Assembly: GCF_000373485.1 (NCBI RefSeq)
Contig: NZ_KB891585.1
Location: 307,726-371,725, forward strand
Length of the DNA stretch: 64,000 nt
Source: Dasania marina DSM 21967
Lineage (GTDB): Bacteria; Pseudomonadota; Gammaproteobacteria; Pseudomonadales; Dasaniaceae
Direction of reading: 5' to 3'
In this document: piece by piece, positions 53,213-63,787 of the stretch
Layout of the letters: each line of letters starts with the position of its first letter
Position numbering within the stretch: position 1 is the first letter of the stretch
Position numbers and translations under genes: made by a program
Notes under the pieces: generated by a model
Told to the model about the DNA's origin: nothing
What the model saw: the letters and a program-made list of their open reading frames with translations, nothing else
Database searches by the model: none

Positions 53213-55995
53213 TCGCTTAGCTCCATTGCCGCACTGCTGCCTTGATGATTAATGCGGCAGACACTGGCCAAGTCACAATATTGGCAGCTTTTTACTTTAT
53301 CTTTTGGGTTCACCACCGATTTACCTGCTATAAAATCTTGCGCCAAGGCCGTTAAGGTTTTCTGCCACTGTTGTTTTAACTGCGGCCAATCGATAGCGCC
53401 AGAACTGCTTTGCATATTGCTAGTCCATTGCAAGTTAGGTTCTGGGCATTGCTCATCACCCACACCTTTTATCTCACAACCCTCTATATGCACTTGCGCA
53501 AAACACACCGCTGACACTTGCCGCTCATCCTGTTCCAATAGCGAACTATACAAGGGCAGTTGCGGCTGGTCAGGGCGATCACCCCACCAACTATTGGTTG
53601 AACTTTTACCGGTTTTATAATCTATTATCACCTGGCTGCCATCGCTTAATTGATCCACCCTATCCACTCTAGCCACTAGCTCTAGTTGCGAAAAACGAAA
53701 CACTTTGCGCTCTTCTCTGGACACTACGGTGAAGTCAGCGCGCTCACGCTCTACTGCTAACCAAGCTGACAATAAAGCCGACAGCCTATCCCGCTCTATG
53801 GCTTGCTGTCTTATGCCCATTTTATTCGCCATGCGATGATTCATTTCATTGAGGGCGTACTCGGCATAATCATGGCAGAGCTTAGTTTGCGCTGGCGCAT
53901 CTAAAGCCAGTAAGCCCTGTTGATTTTCTAACTGCTTCCAAATTAATTCTAAGGCTCTATGTAACAAATTACCGCGGCTGGCGTGATCTATGCCTAATAC
54001 GGGTTCGGCCATAGCCACCAATCCCAAACGATGACTGGCGAAGGCTTTAAAAGGGCAAGCTGCTTGATTGGCAAATAAAGAGCTGCCACCTTTGACGGAC
54101 TCCTCTGCGGATAAAGCTTTAGATTTATAAGGCTGGTAATCCTGCCATTTTTTCTGTTCAAAATAACGACGACGTATCTCACTGTGCGGCAGTAATTGTT
54201 CTATGCTTTTTTGCAATAACTGCTCAGGCGAGCACTGTGGGTAGTCGGCGAACAAGCCACTAACATTGGCAGGGTTATCGTCTATCACTTTTGCATAACT
54301 CACATACAGAGTTTTAGCGCTGTGCATAAAGCCTTGAGTTAATACCCGTGCATAGTCCAACTCGCCTTCGGCGGTGGCGTTGGGCATGTTGTAACTACGC
54401 TGTAAGGCGATAGGTAATAAAGGATTGGGGGCTGGCGCTGCTGGCCACTCTTTGCTGGACATACCACTGAGCCACAGATAATCAAAGTGCAAGCCCGCCG
54501 CTTCTAACGCCCCTAATATTTGTATAGGTGAGTCTACTGTTTGCGCCTGAAAAACGGTGCCGGCTAAGATCTGTTTAAAATGATCATAAGCTTGCTTGAA
54601 CGTAACATTGCCCAGCACCGCTCCTTGGCTAACAACATCCTGTAACAACTGCTGCCATTGTTTTAAGGCTTGATACTCTATGCTGTCAATTTTACGCTGA
54701 CCCGGCCAACCCAAAGAAAACAGTGATTGTTTAAAAAATACCGCCCAGTCACTGAGTGGCTGTTTTTTATTAAGGCCTACGCCGCGGGCCAAATTTGAAT
54801 GCTCTAATAAAGCGGCCAATAAGGGCCAAGGTGCTTCTTCATCAAAAAATTCTGCACCCACCTTTTCAACCAGCTGACGTACTCTAGCGGTGCTAATTAG
54901 TGCAAGCTTTTGCTCGCGCAGTAAATAAATTAAACGCGCTAAGGCATTGTCATCATCATCGGTTAATAAAAAAAACGGCGACAGCAAGCCATTGATAATG
55001 TGCTCACATTCCAGTTGCGGCTGGTTCATCGCCAGCGCAAATAAACTGGCTGCAATAATAGGTTCATCACCCAGCGGGCTGCCGGCCGAAATATTAAAGG
55101 GTAAATTATTGCGTTGATAAGCAGGGGTTTGAAACTGCGGACAAAACACTTCTTGAAAAATACGCACAACCTTGTCGCGTTGCTGGCCTAAGCTGGGAAT
55201 AACGATAGCAATAGTCGGCAATTTGGCGGGGTTGATGGCATTTTTTAATTGCTGCTTGGCCCACAGCGCGGCGACGACAATTTCCTGCTCGCTATTTTCA
55301 CAGCCTATGGCTAATTGCGGCTGCGCCTCTGGCCTAGGGTTATCTATCTCTCGCCACTGTTTAGCCGCGCTGTTAATTAATTGTTTTTGTAAAGGAGTGG
55401 GATTATCTAAAGCAACACTGGCTATAGAGGGATGTGTTGTTAAGTGGCCAGCGGCGAAGGCCTCAATCACAATATGATGCTGCCGTATGGGCGGCAAATA
55501 ACCTTTTTGCTGGCAATAGTCATCAAACTCGGCCAGCCATTGCAGTAGTATTTGGCTGTCGTCACTGCTGCCATTACCATTAAAGAATGGCTGCACTTCA
55601 GCACACTGCCTATCTAACAACCAATGCTGTAAGGTTTCGTAGGCATTAACCACATGCTGCGCTGTGGCTCTAGGCCTAAGCAGTTGCTGGCCCTGCTCCG
55701 ACTCATTAATAATGCGCTCAACAATAATCAGCTGCTCTGCCGAGCTGAGCAGCTGTTGCGCTATCGCCTGAGGATAGGCCGACAGCAGCAACTGCTGCCA
55801 GCAACTCGCCAACCATTGATTGATGGATTTTATATTGGGAGCGGCCACCACGGGATGGTGATTATCGCGACAAAAAATCGCGTAGGCTATGCTCATTCTG
55901 CTAGCCAAACGCTGGTTGGGAGTCAGCAATAATTCGCCGCTGGCTACATCTGCCGCAATAGGTGCTATATCGTATAGGGAAATAAGCTGAGTCAT
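53209..55995 (-). CDS. AddB-like PD-(D/E)xK nuclease (probable DNA repair protein)
   Basis: The protein (928 aa) is the AddB-like partner of the helicase gene and matches the 'probable DNA repair protein' group found with it in Pseudomonas-like gammaproteobacteria. An inactivated UvrD-like helicase part (about 1-600) lacks a Walker A. The C-terminal nuclease has VIIDYKTGKS. Cys residues before (ACPFKAF) and after it (CQYCDLASVC) have the spacing of the AddB Fe-S clamp. I start at the ATG at 55995 (MTQLISLYDI); upstream starts at 56010 and 56055 are open but look unlike the family. Confidence 0.85.
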   Translation of the reverse strand: MTQLISLYDIAPIAADVASGELLLTPNQRLASRMSIAYAIFCRDNHHPVVAAPNIKSINQWLASCWQQLLLSAYPQAIAQQLLSSAEQLIIVERIINESEQGQQLLRPRATAQHVVNAYETLQHWLLDRQCAEVQPFFNGNGSSDDSQILLQWLAEFDDYCQQKGYLPPIRQHHIVIEAFAAGHLTTHPSIASVALDNPTPLQKQLINSAAKQWREIDNPRPEAQPQLAIGCENSEQEIVVAALWAKQQLKNAINPAKLPTIAIVIPSLGQQRDKVVRIFQEVFCPQFQTPAYQRNNLPFNISAGSPLGDEPIIAASLFALAMNQPQLECEHIINGLLSPFFLLTDDDDNALARLIYLLREQKLALISTARVRQLVEKVGAEFFDEEAPWPLLAALLEHSNLARGVGLNKKQPLSDWAVFFKQSLFSLGWPGQRKIDSIEYQALKQWQQLLQDVVSQGAVLGNVTFKQAYDHFKQILAGTVFQAQTVDSPIQILGALEAAGLHFDYLWLSGMSSKEWPAAPAPNPLLPIALQRSYNMPNATAEGELDYARVLTQGFMHSAKTLYVSYAKVIDDNPANVSGLFADYPQCSPEQLLQKSIEQLLPHSEIRRRYFEQKKWQDYQPYKSKALSAEESVKGGSSLFANQAACPFKAFASHRLGLVAMAEPVLGIDHASRGNLLHRALELIWKQLENQQGLLALDAPAQTKLCHDYAEYALNEMNHRMANKMGIRQQAIERDRLSALLSAWLAVERERADFTVVSREERKVFRFSQLELVARVDRVDQLSDGSQVIIDYKTGKSSTNSWWGDRPDQPQLPLYSSLLEQDERQVSAVCFAQVHIEGCEIKGVGDEQCPEPNLQWTSNMQSSSGAIDWPQLKQQWQKTLTALAQDFIAGKSVVNPKDKVKSCQYCDLASVCRINHQGSSAAMELSE

Positions 55996-56133
55996 GGGCT
56001 GCGGGATCATCCAGTATCTTTTATTGCTGGCTATTCTAACTGTTGCCCGCGCCATGACAAACGTATCTACGAATAAATCAGCAATATTTCCCCAGCTGGT
56101 CTGTTAGAGGCACATTTAACAGTGGTATTACGC

Positions 56134-56139
56134 TATAAT
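56134..56139 (+). promoter_or_regulatory. Candidate -10 of the DAHP synthase promoter
   Basis: This is an exact TATAAT box about 136 bp before the ATG. A good -35 is not evident. Transcription from here would place the tandem repeat in a leader of roughly 130 bases. Confidence 0.45.
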
Positions 56140-56190
56140 CTCTGGTCAAATTGTTAGCATAGCGTGTACAAGAATGAGTACAGCGCACTT

Positions 56191-56248
56191 TTTAGGTGTA
56201 GCAAGAGCAGCTGTAGCACTTTAGGTGTAGCAAGAGTAGCTGTAGCAC
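56191..56248 (+). repeat. 29-bp direct tandem repeat in the leader of the DAHP synthase gene
   Basis: Two adjacent copies begin TTTAGGTGTAGCAAGAG and end AGCTGTAGCAC (56191-56219 and 56220-56248) and differ at a single position (C at 56207, T at 56236). The repeat lies 26 bp before the ATG of the DAHP synthase. A short frame, ATG at 56174 to TAG at 56222-56224 (16 codons), runs into it. Confidence 0.9.
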
Positions 56249-56274
56249 TAGGATTGAACCATTAGGATTAAATA

Positions 56275-57348
56275 ATGAGCAGCAAGGTAGTAGACAACAT
56301 CAATGTTGAATCTCAGGAGATTCTTATCACCCCTGAGCAACTAAAAGCCGACACGCCCATGTCTGACGCGGCGAGAAACACGGTCGCCGAAAGCCGTGAA
56401 GTTATCCGCAATATTTTAGACGGTAAAGATCAGCGCTTATTTGTGGTAGTAGGCCCCTGCTCCATACACGATGTTGATGCTGCCCTAGACTACGCCCAAC
56501 GCTTAAAACAATTGGCCGATAAAGTCGCCGACACGCTCTATATCGTAATGCGCGTTTATTTCGAAAAGCCCCGCACCACCGTGGGCTGGAAAGGTTTAAT
56601 TAACGATCCTCACCTCAATGACACCTTTAAAATTGAAGAAGGCTTGAGCATAGGTCGCAAACTATTATTACAGATTGCCGAAATAGGCCTACCTACTTCT
56701 ACCGAGGCCTTAGACCCCATCTCACCACAATACATACAGGATTGTATTTCTTGGTCAGCCATAGGTGCGCGCACCACCGAATCGCAAACTCACCGCGAAA
56801 TGGCTAGCGGCCTATCCTCGGCAGTAGGTTTTAAAAATGGCACCGATGGCGGCTTAGAAGTGGCCACCAACGCCATTAGATCTGCCGCCAAACCACACCG
56901 CTTTTTAGGCATAAATGGCCAGGGGCAAGTCTCTATTATTCAAACCAAGGGCAATGCTTACGCCCATATGGTCTTACGTGGCGGCTCCAACGGCCCCAAC
57001 TATGACTCTGTGCATGTCGCCATCTGTGAAGCCGACTTAGAAAAAGCCGGTATAAGCAAAAACATTATGGTGGACTGCTCACATGCCAACTCCAACAAAG
57101 ATCCCAACCTACAACCATTGGTGATGGATAATGTGGCCAATCAAATTCTGGAGGGCAACCGCTCTATAGTCGGCATAATGGTGGAAAGTAATATACACGA
57201 GGGCAACCAAAGCATCCCCGCCGACCTCAGCCAATTACAATACGGCGTATCGGTAACCGATGGCTGCATCAGCTGGGAAACGACCGAGGCCTCCTTGCTA
57301 GCCATGCATGAAAAGTTAAAAAACGTACTGCCCGGCAGACGTAGCTAG
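56275..57348 (+). CDS. aroF: 3-deoxy-7-phosphoheptulonate synthase, class I (AroF-like)
   Basis: This enzyme joins phosphoenolpyruvate and erythrose-4-phosphate in the first step of the shikimate pathway (357 aa). Landmarks are VVGPCSIHD, MRVYFEKPRTTVGWKGLIND, IGARTTESQTHREMASGLS, GFKNGTDG, and VDCSHANSNKD, which is closer to the Tyr-sensitive AroF form than to AroG or AroH. Feedback sensitivity was not tested by eye, so the symbol is tentative. Its own terminator follows the stop. Confidence 0.85.
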   Translation: MSSKVVDNINVESQEILITPEQLKADTPMSDAARNTVAESREVIRNILDGKDQRLFVVVGPCSIHDVDAALDYAQRLKQLADKVADTLYIVMRVYFEKPRTTVGWKGLINDPHLNDTFKIEEGLSIGRKLLLQIAEIGLPTSTEALDPISPQYIQDCISWSAIGARTTESQTHREMASGLSSAVGFKNGTDGGLEVATNAIRSAAKPHRFLGINGQGQVSIIQTKGNAYAHMVLRGGSNGPNYDSVHVAICEADLEKAGISKNIMVDCSHANSNKDPNLQPLVMDNVANQILEGNRSIVGIMVESNIHEGNQSIPADLSQLQYGVSVTDGCISWETTEASLLAMHEKLKNVLPGRRS

Positions 57349-57365
57349 TCGCTTTTTAACAAACA

Positions 57366-57397
57366 AAAAAATACCGCAGCAATTGCGGTATTTTTTT
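57366..57397 (+). terminator. Intrinsic terminator, bidirectional
   Basis: A 10-bp stem AAATACCGCA / TGCGGTATTT with a 5-base loop is flanked by an A-run on one side and a T-run (TTTT+) on the other, so it can end both the DAHP synthase gene and the convergent nfuA. Confidence 0.9.
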
Positions 57398-57444
57398 GTT
57401 TGGCTGTTTTAGATAACAGGCTATTAGCTGGCTATGTATTTACT

Positions 57445-58059
57445 TTACTTAAAATAAGCCTGCGAGGTGTCGGTATGGTCGGTGGTATCACGCACTGCCG
57501 CTAGCGCTGGCACTTGCTCTAATAAGGATTTTTCTACCCCATCTTTTAAGGTCATATCCACCATGCCACAGCCCTGACAGCCGCCACCAAAACGTAGGAT
57601 GGCTATCTTCTTATCCTCCTCTTCAATCACCTCCACTAAAGACACTTCGCCTCCGTGGGCCGCCAAAGAAGGATTAACCTCGTTATACAGCACATAGTTG
57701 ATTTGATCTTCTACCGAGCTGTTTTCATTAACCTTGGGTAATTTGGCATTGGGCGCTTTAATCGTCAGCTGGCCACCCATACGATCTTTGGCGTAGTCGA
57801 CAAAGGCATCTTCCAGAAAAGGTAGGCTACGTAAATCTATGCGGGCCAATAGATTGTCGTATTGCACGACGATATCATCATCCTGCTCATCGTCTTCGCG
57901 GCAGTAAGCAATACAAGTCTCGGCCTTAGGCGTACCAGGACTGCTAATAAATAAGCGTATACCTTTTACCTCTTCATCTTGGCCCGCCAACAGCTCGGCC
58001 AAATAGCCTTGCGCCGATTCGGTAATGGTTAACTTTAATTCAGGGTTTGCTTCCGACAT
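57445..58059 (-). CDS. nfuA: Fe/S biogenesis protein NfuA
   Basis: This Fe-S carrier protein (204 aa) has a degenerate A-type domain (about 8-100) and a C-terminal NifU-like domain with [13 protein letters not shown] carrying C161 and C164, which hold the cluster between two subunits. It delivers clusters to client enzymes under oxidative or iron stress. It is divergent from metH, with the DAHP synthase terminator downstream. Confidence 0.95.
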   Translation of the reverse strand: MSEANPELKLTITESAQGYLAELLAGQDEEVKGIRLFISSPGTPKAETCIAYCREDDEQDDDIVVQYDNLLARIDLRSLPFLEDAFVDYAKDRMGGQLTIKAPNAKLPKVNENSSVEDQINYVLYNEVNPSLAAHGGEVSLVEVIEEEDKKIAILRFGGGCQGCGMVDMTLKDGVEKSLLEQVPALAAVRDTTDHTDTSQAYFK

Positions 58060-58247
58060 GTATAACTACAACCTTAATAATGGCTCTACGCACTAAAAAA
58101 TAGAGCTGAATTTACACCTTTTCGCCGCATTAGTACCGCAGTGCAGCGTCAAGTTTGTTACAATTCACTAATTTACCACAAGTCAAAGCCCAACTGCCAC
58201 AGTCAAGTATTAGTTGGCTAACTTTTAGAGATAAGATCGGAACCGAT

Positions 58248-61200
58248 ATGACGGATAGAAGCACTAGAATTAACGCCCTACATACCGCTTTACAAGAGAG
58301 GATTTTGATTCTTGATGGCGCTATGGGCACCATGATTCAGTCTTACAAGCTACAAGAAGCCGATTACCGCGGCGAGCGTTTTGCCGATTACCACATGGAT
58401 ATTAAGGGTAATAACGACCTACTGGCCATTACCCAGCCCAAGATTATTAAAGATATACACACCGCCTACCTCAAGGCCGGTGCCGATATCTTAGAAACCA
58501 ACACCTTTAATGCCACCAAGGTGTCACAAAGCGACTACGACTTACAATCCATAGCCTATGAAATTAACGTAGCCGCAGCCAAACTTGCCCGTGAAGCGGC
58601 CGACACCATGACCGCGCTCACCCCAGAGAAGCCACGCTTTGTTGCCGGAGTTATAGGGCCGACCAGCCGCACCGCCACCATTTCACCCGATGTTAATGAC
58701 CCAGGCTACCGTAACGTTACCTTTGACCAGCTGGTAGAGGATTACAGCGAATCGGTAAAAGGCTTAATCGAAGGTGGCTCTGACATTATTTTGATAGAAA
58801 CCAGCTTTGATACCCTCAATGCCAAAGCGGCTATTTTTGCCACCCAAGGGGTATTTGAAGAGCTGGCTATAGAACTGCCTATAATGATTTCGGGCACTAT
58901 TACCGACGCCAGTGGCCGCACCCTTTCCGGCCAAACCACCGAAGCCTTTTGGTATTCAGTCGCCCACGCCAAACCTATTAGCATAGGCCTAAACTGCGCC
59001 TTAGGGGCACAAGAGCTACGCCCCTATGTGCAGGCCTTAACCAACTGCAGCAACACCTATGTCAGCGCCCACCCCAATGCCGGCCTGCCCAATGAGTTTG
59101 GTGAATACGATCAAACCGCTGAAGAAATGGCGGTCATTATTAAAGAGTTTGCCGATAGCGGCTTTTTAAATATTGTTGGCGGCTGCTGCGGCACCTCCCC
59201 CGAACATATACGCGCCATTGCCGATGCAGTAGCTGGTTGTAAGCCTAGGGTTATTCCTGAGCAAAAGCCTGCCTGTCGCCTCAGCGGCTTAGAGCCTTTT
59301 ATCATCGATGATTCTTCGTTATTTGTTAACGTAGGCGAACGCTGCAACATCACCGGCTCGGCCCGATTTAAGCGTCTTATTTTAGAAGAGGACTACGACA
59401 CTGCTTTAGAGGTTGCCCTACAGCAAGTGCAAAACGGCGCCCAGATTATCGATATTAATATGGATGAGGGCATGTTGGATTCCGAAGCGGCCATGGTGCG
59501 CTTCCTCAATCTTATTGCCTCCGAGCCAGAAATTTCTCGCGTGCCCATTATGGTGGACTCCTCCAAGTGGGAGGTAATGGAAGCAGGGCTGAAATGTATA
59601 CAGGGCAAATCGGTGGTTAACTCCATCAGCCTAAAAGAAGGCGAGCAAGAGTTTATAGCCAAGGCCAAACTGTGCCTGCGTTATGGCGCAGCGGTAGTGG
59701 TCATGGCGTTTGACGAAGATGGCCAGGCCGATACCGTCACCCGTAAAAATACTATCTGTAAGCGTTCATACGACATACTGGTAGACGTCGTAGGTTTTCC
59801 ACCGCAGGATATTATTTTCGACCCCAATATTTTTGCCATCGCTACCGGTATAGAAGAGCATAACAACTACGCGGTAGATTTTATTGAATCCTGCCATTAT
59901 ATACGCGAGCACCTGCCCTACGCCAAAATATCCGGCGGCGTCAGCAACGTCAGCTTCTCCTTCCGCGGTAACGATGCGGTACGTGAAGCAATACACGCCG
60001 TCTTTTTATACCACGCCATTAAAGCCGGCCTAAGCATGGGTATAGTCAATGCTGGCCAGCTGGCGATCTACGATGACATCCCCGATAAATTGCGTAAAGG
60101 CGTGGAAGACATAGTCTTAAACCGTCATGAAGATGCTACTGAGCGCATGTTGACTATCGCCACTGAATTTGCCGGCAAAGGCTCAGAAAACCAAGAGGAA
60201 GATTTAAGCTGGCGCGAACTAGACGTCAACAAGCGCTTAGAATATTCCTTAGTTAAAGGTATAAACGCCTACATACTAGAAGACGCCGAAGCAGCACGCC
60301 TGCAAGCCGATCAACCCATAGAGGTGATAGAAGGCCCGTTAATGGACGGTATGAACGTGGTGGGTGATTTGTTTGGCAGCGGTAAAATGTTTTTGCCGCA
60401 GGTGGTTAAAAGCGCCCGCGTGATGAAACAAGCCGTAGCCCACTTGACCCCTTACATAGAGGCCAGTAACTCCGGCGTTAGCAAAAGCAATGGCAAGGTT
60501 ATTATGGCCACGGTGAAAGGCGACGTGCACGACATAGGCAAAAACATCGTCGGTGTAGTGCTGCAATGTAATAACTTTGAAGTCATCGACTTGGGCGTAA
60601 TGGTAGCCTGCCAAGATATTTTAAACGCCGCCAAAGAACATAATGCCGACATCATAGGCTTGAGCGGATTGATTACCCCCTCGCTGGATGAAATGGTTTA
60701 TGTAGGCCGTGAAATGCAGCGCCAGGGCTTTAACCTACCCTTGCTGATAGGCGGTGCCACCACCTCGAAAGCGCACACCGCGGTAAAAGTAGAGCCACAA
60801 TACAAAAATGCGCCTACCGTTTATGTCGCCGATGCTTCGCGCAGCGTCTCGGTAGTGGCCGCCTTGGTACACCCCGAGAACAAACAAACATTGTGGAATG
60901 ATCGCAAAGCAGAGTATGAAAAAATTCGCGTGCGCAACGCCAATCGCAAACCCAAAACCAAACCTATTACCTATAGCAACGCGATTAGCCGTGGCTTAAA
61001 GTTTGATTGGAATACTTACCAAGCACCCAAGCCCAGTTTTGTAGGGACTAAAGTATTTAAGGACTACCCTCTGCAAACCTTGGTAGACACCATAGACTGG
61101 ACACCGTTTTTTATCTCATGGGATTTAGCGGGTAAGTACCCCAAAATACTCGAGGATGAAACCGTAGGTGAAGCGGCTAGAGCACTATTTGCCGACGCCA

Positions 61201-61943
61201 AAACAATGCTGCAAAAAATTGTCGATGAAAAACTATTAACCGCCAATGCGGTAATAGGCTTTTGGCCAGCCGCCAGAGTGGATAGTGATGACATAGAAGT
61301 CTATGATTCTGAGCAGCAACCTATTGCGCTACTGCACCATATACGCCAGCAAATTGATAAGCCCAACGGCAAAGCCAATCTGAGCCTGGCTGACTTTATC
61401 GCCCCTAAAGAAAGCCGATGTCAGGATTATATAGGCGGCTTTACGGTGACTACCGGTTTAGGTGCTGACGAACTATCCAAACAATACCAAGCAGATGGCG
61501 ATGATTATAACGCCATAATGGTGAAAGCCTTGGCGGACCGCCTGGCAGAATCTTTTGCCGAGCATATGCACCTACGGGTACGCAAAGAGTTCTGGGGCTA
61601 TGACAGCGCCGAGACACTGAGCAATGAAGATCTGATTAAAGAGCGCTACCGAGGTATACGGCCGGCACCAGGCTACCCCGCCTGCCCCGACCACACTGAA
61701 AAAGCCACACTGTTTAAATTGCTGAACAGCGAGCAAGACATAGGGGTAGAGCTCACCGAGCACTTTGCCATGTCACCGGCGTCATCAGTGAGTGGATTTT
61801 ATTTCTCCCACCCCGAGTCCGATTATTTTGCCACCGGTAAAATCAGTAAAGACCAAGTCGAGTCTTTGGCCGAGCGCAAGTCTATGACCTTAACGGAATT
61901 AGAGCGCTGGTTAATGCCGGTACTGGATTACGACCCCGTATAA
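58248..61943 (+). CDS. metH: Cobalamin-dependent methionine synthase
   Basis: This enzyme methylates homocysteine using methyltetrahydrofolate (1231 aa, near the E. coli length of 1227). Domains in order are Hcy/zinc (Cys in GLNCALG and [10 protein letters not shown], up to about 330), pterin-binding (about 350-630), the cap and B12 domain with DVHDIGKN (lower-ligand His near residue 760), and the SAM-dependent reactivation domain (about 900-1231). I chose the ATG at 58248 ([15 protein letters not shown]), because an open frame from 58155 would add 31 atypical residues and includes a possible -10 TACAAT (58159-58164). No B12 or SAM riboswitch was seen in the short leader. Confidence 0.96.
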   Translation: MTDRSTRINALHTALQERILILDGAMGTMIQSYKLQEADYRGERFADYHMDIKGNNDLLAITQPKIIKDIHTAYLKAGADILETNTFNATKVSQSDYDLQSIAYEINVAAAKLAREAADTMTALTPEKPRFVAGVIGPTSRTATISPDVNDPGYRNVTFDQLVEDYSESVKGLIEGGSDIILIETSFDTLNAKAAIFATQGVFEELAIELPIMISGTITDASGRTLSGQTTEAFWYSVAHAKPISIGLNCALGAQELRPYVQALTNCSNTYVSAHPNAGLPNEFGEYDQTAEEMAVIIKEFADSGFLNIVGGCCGTSPEHIRAIADAVAGCKPRVIPEQKPACRLSGLEPFIIDDSSLFVNVGERCNITGSARFKRLILEEDYDTALEVALQQVQNGAQIIDINMDEGMLDSEAAMVRFLNLIASEPEISRVPIMVDSSKWEVMEAGLKCIQGKSVVNSISLKEGEQEFIAKAKLCLRYGAAVVVMAFDEDGQADTVTRKNTICKRSYDILVDVVGFPPQDIIFDPNIFAIATGIEEHNNYAVDFIESCHYIREHLPYAKISGGVSNVSFSFRGNDAVREAIHAVFLYHAIKAGLSMGIVNAGQLAIYDDIPDKLRKGVEDIVLNRHEDATERMLTIATEFAGKGSENQEEDLSWRELDVNKRLEYSLVKGINAYILEDAEAARLQADQPIEVIEGPLMDGMNVVGDLFGSGKMFLPQVVKSARVMKQAVAHLTPYIEASNSGVSKSNGKVIMATVKGDVHDIGKNIVGVVLQCNNFEVIDLGVMVACQDILNAAKEHNADIIGLSGLITPSLDEMVYVGREMQRQGFNLPLLIGGATTSKAHTAVKVEPQYKNAPTVYVADASRSVSVVAALVHPENKQTLWNDRKAEYEKIRVRNANRKPKTKPITYSNAISRGLKFDWNTYQAPKPSFVGTKVFKDYPLQTLVDTIDWTPFFISWDLAGKYPKILEDETVGEAARALFADAKTMLQKIVDEKLLTANAVIGFWPAARVDSDDIEVYDSEQQPIALLHHIRQQIDKPNGKANLSLADFIAPKESRCQDYIGGFTVTTGLGADELSKQYQADGDDYNAIMVKALADRLAESFAEHMHLRVRKEFWGYDSAETLSNEDLIKERYRGIRPAPGYPACPDHTEKATLFKLLNSEQDIGVELTEHFAMSPASSVSGFYFSHPESDYFATGKISKDQVESLAERKSMTLTELERWLMPVLDYDPV

Positions 61944-61961
61944 CAACACTGAGTAATAAGC

Positions 61962-62195
61962 ATGTCTGAACAAAGTGATAATAACGATGACGAAAAAAAG
62001 CCCAGTATTACCCAGGTAATGGCCAGTGTGATGTCTGCTTTTTTTGGTGTGCAAAGCAGTAAAAATAAAGAGCGGGATTTTAAACACGGCAATCACAGGG
62101 TGTTTATTATCATGGGGCTGGTGACTACTGCCCTATTTATCGGCGGCATAGCACTGTTAGTGCAGTTTGTTCTACATATAACAAAGGCGGGTTAA
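61962..62195 (+). CDS. DUF2970 small membrane protein
   Basis: The protein (77 aa) has a charged N-terminus and the DUF2970 pattern VMSAFFGVQSSKNKERDFKHGN (its core FFGVQS and NKERDF), then one membrane helix (about 48-72). The function is unknown. It follows metH after 18 bp and probably sits on the same mRNA. Its stop lies inside the following hairpin. Confidence 0.8.
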   Translation: MSEQSDNNDDEKKPSITQVMASVMSAFFGVQSSKNKERDFKHGNHRVFIIMGLVTTALFIGGIALLVQFVLHITKAG

Positions 62196-62205
62196 CCCGC
62201 CTTTT
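62183..62205 (+). terminator. Intrinsic terminator of metH-DUF2970
   Basis: A palindrome AAAGGCGGGTTAACCCGCCTTT overlaps the TAA stop of the DUF2970 gene and ends in TTTT. The arms are complementary right up to the central TTAA. Confidence 0.85.
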
Positions 62206-62246
62206 GTCGCTTGCAATTTTAGTCAATTAAGACAATGAGTAAATAG

Positions 62247-62366
62247 CTATTGGCCGCTCAACCAAAACACAACGGTAAATACGACTAGCGCCACCACGGC
62301 TGTTGCTGCAATAGCATCGGCTAGGCTGTCATTGTACTGTGTTTTAGGCTGGGTATTATCTGACAT
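62247..62366 (-). CDS. 39-residue membrane micro-protein
   Basis: This minus-strand ATG frame of 39 codons is preceded by AGAGGA about 6 bases upstream, a strong Shine-Dalgarno. The product starts MSDNTQPKTQYNDSLADA and continues into one hydrophobic helix of about 20 residues (IAATAVVALVVFTVVFWL), ending SGQ. It has the look of a single-pass membrane peptide. No function is known. It lies between the metH-DUF2970 terminator and the divergently placed antiporter gene. Confidence 0.7.
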   Translation of the reverse strand: MSDNTQPKTQYNDSLADAIAATAVVALVVFTVVFWLSGQ

Positions 62367-62567
62367 GGGTATTCCTCTTTTACATTATTATTAACGGTTA
62401 TATTTATACTGCTTTCTACGACTACAGTTGTTCTGGAAACGATTTGTTCTCATACTATCCATAAAACTAGCTAATATCTATACACCTATAACAAAAAAAT
62501 GGCCTATTTCAGCCATATTGACCTGAAATATTCCCCTCCCTCAGCCTTGAGCAGGACCCGCTATATA

Positions 62568-63737
62568 ATGGATGCCAGCAGTATCACCTTCTCGTTCTTT
62601 TTGATCTTCACTGGCGCCGCTGTTTTAGCCACTATAGCCCTTTACACCCGGCAACCCCTACTTATCGCCTATATCGCCCTAGGGGCTCTGATAGGCCCCT
62701 ACGGGCTGAATTTTGTTAACGACCTCAGCCTGCTGTCAGACATTTCCCAGGTGGGCATCATCTTCCTATTATTTTTGCTGGGCTTGGATATGCAGCCACA
62801 AGCGCTGCTAAGCACCATGAAAAAAGCCACACCTATAGCTATTATTAGCTCGCTGACCTTTTTGCTAGTCGGTTTCGGGGTTAGCCTGGCCTTTGGCTTT
62901 AGCCAGAGCGAGTCCATTATTATTGGTGCCGCGATGATGTTTTCCAGCACCATCATAGGCATTAAGCTGTTACCCACCACTATTTTGCATCACCGCCACA
63001 TGGGCGAAATGATGATCAGCCTACTGCTGCTGCAAGATGTTATCGCCATCTTTGTCTTGCTAGTGCTATTAAGTGGCGACGTAGGTCAGTTTGACATCAC
63101 CATGATGTTAAAAACTATCGCCACTTTGCCCCTATTTATAGCGCTTTCCATGCTGTTTGTTAAATACGTGCTATTAAAACTGATACAAACTTTTGACCGC
63201 TTCCATGAATATATTTTCTTACTAGCGCTGGGCTGGTGCCTAGGCTTGGCTGAAGCCGCTCACCAAGTGGGTTTATCCGCTGAGATAGGTGCCTTTATTG
63301 CGGGCATTTCTTTAGCCACCAGCCCCATCTCGCAATATATCGCGGTTAACTTAAAACCGCTGCGAGACTTTTTCTTAATCTTGTTTTTCTTTTCACTGGG
63401 CGCACGCTTTGATTTGGCGGTACTGTCCGACATTATTATTCCCGCGGCAGTATTAGCGCTGTTAATGCTGAGTTTAAAGCCGGTGGTTTTTCAGTTTTTG
63501 TTGCGCAATGCCAGCGAGAAAAAAGTTCTAGCTTGGGATATAGGTTTTCGCCTGGGCTCTATCAGTGAGTTTTCGCTGCTCATCGCCTTTGTCGCTTTTG
63601 ATGCCGCACTACTGGGCAAAAACGCTTCGCACTTGATACAGGCCACCGCGATTATCACTTTCTTGATTTCTTCCTATATAGTGATATTTAACTACCCTAC
63701 CCCTATCGCCTTAAACGACAAACTGCGGCGCGATTAA
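62568..63737 (+). CDS. Kef-type cation/proton antiporter (CPA2 family)
   Basis: This inner-membrane protein of about 389 residues has some 12 membrane helices. Segments of the Na+/H+ exchanger (PF00999, Kef-like) fold are ALGALIGPYGL, ISQVGIIFLLFLLGLDMQP, and GWCLGLAEAAHQVGLSAEIGAFIAGISLA. No C-terminal TrkA-N/RCK domain follows, so it is the transporter half alone. The ATG at 62568 is preferred (MDASSITFSFFLIF); a longer frame from 62499 lacks family likeness. The ion (K+ or Na+) is not known. Confidence 0.87.
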   Translation: MDASSITFSFFLIFTGAAVLATIALYTRQPLLIAYIALGALIGPYGLNFVNDLSLLSDISQVGIIFLLFLLGLDMQPQALLSTMKKATPIAIISSLTFLLVGFGVSLAFGFSQSESIIIGAAMMFSSTIIGIKLLPTTILHHRHMGEMMISLLLLQDVIAIFVLLVLLSGDVGQFDITMMLKTIATLPLFIALSMLFVKYVLLKLIQTFDRFHEYIFLLALGWCLGLAEAAHQVGLSAEIGAFIAGISLATSPISQYIAVNLKPLRDFFLILFFFSLGARFDLAVLSDIIIPAAVLALLMLSLKPVVFQFLLRNASEKKVLAWDIGFRLGSISEFSLLIAFVAFDAALLGKNASHLIQATAIITFLISSYIVIFNYPTPIALNDKLRRD

Positions 63738-63748
63738 ACGACCTCCAT

Positions 63749-63786
63749 AATAAAGCTCTTGCTTAGATGAGGGCTTTATTATTTTT
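63749..63786 (+). terminator. Intrinsic terminator of the antiporter gene
   Basis: A 10-bp stem AATAAAGCTC / GGGCTTTATT with one T-G pair, a 12-base loop, and an ATTTTT tail lies 12 bp after the stop. Confidence 0.75.
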
Positions 63787-63787
63787 G

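Noticed and set aside
56150..56275. Classic Trp/Phe attenuator leader peptide
   Set aside because: The 16-codon frame has no Trp and one Phe only, and there is no terminator hairpin with a T-run between it and the gene.
58060..58247. Cobalamin or SAM riboswitch before metH
   Set aside because: The leader is short and no B12-box or SAM-I-like core could be found by eye.
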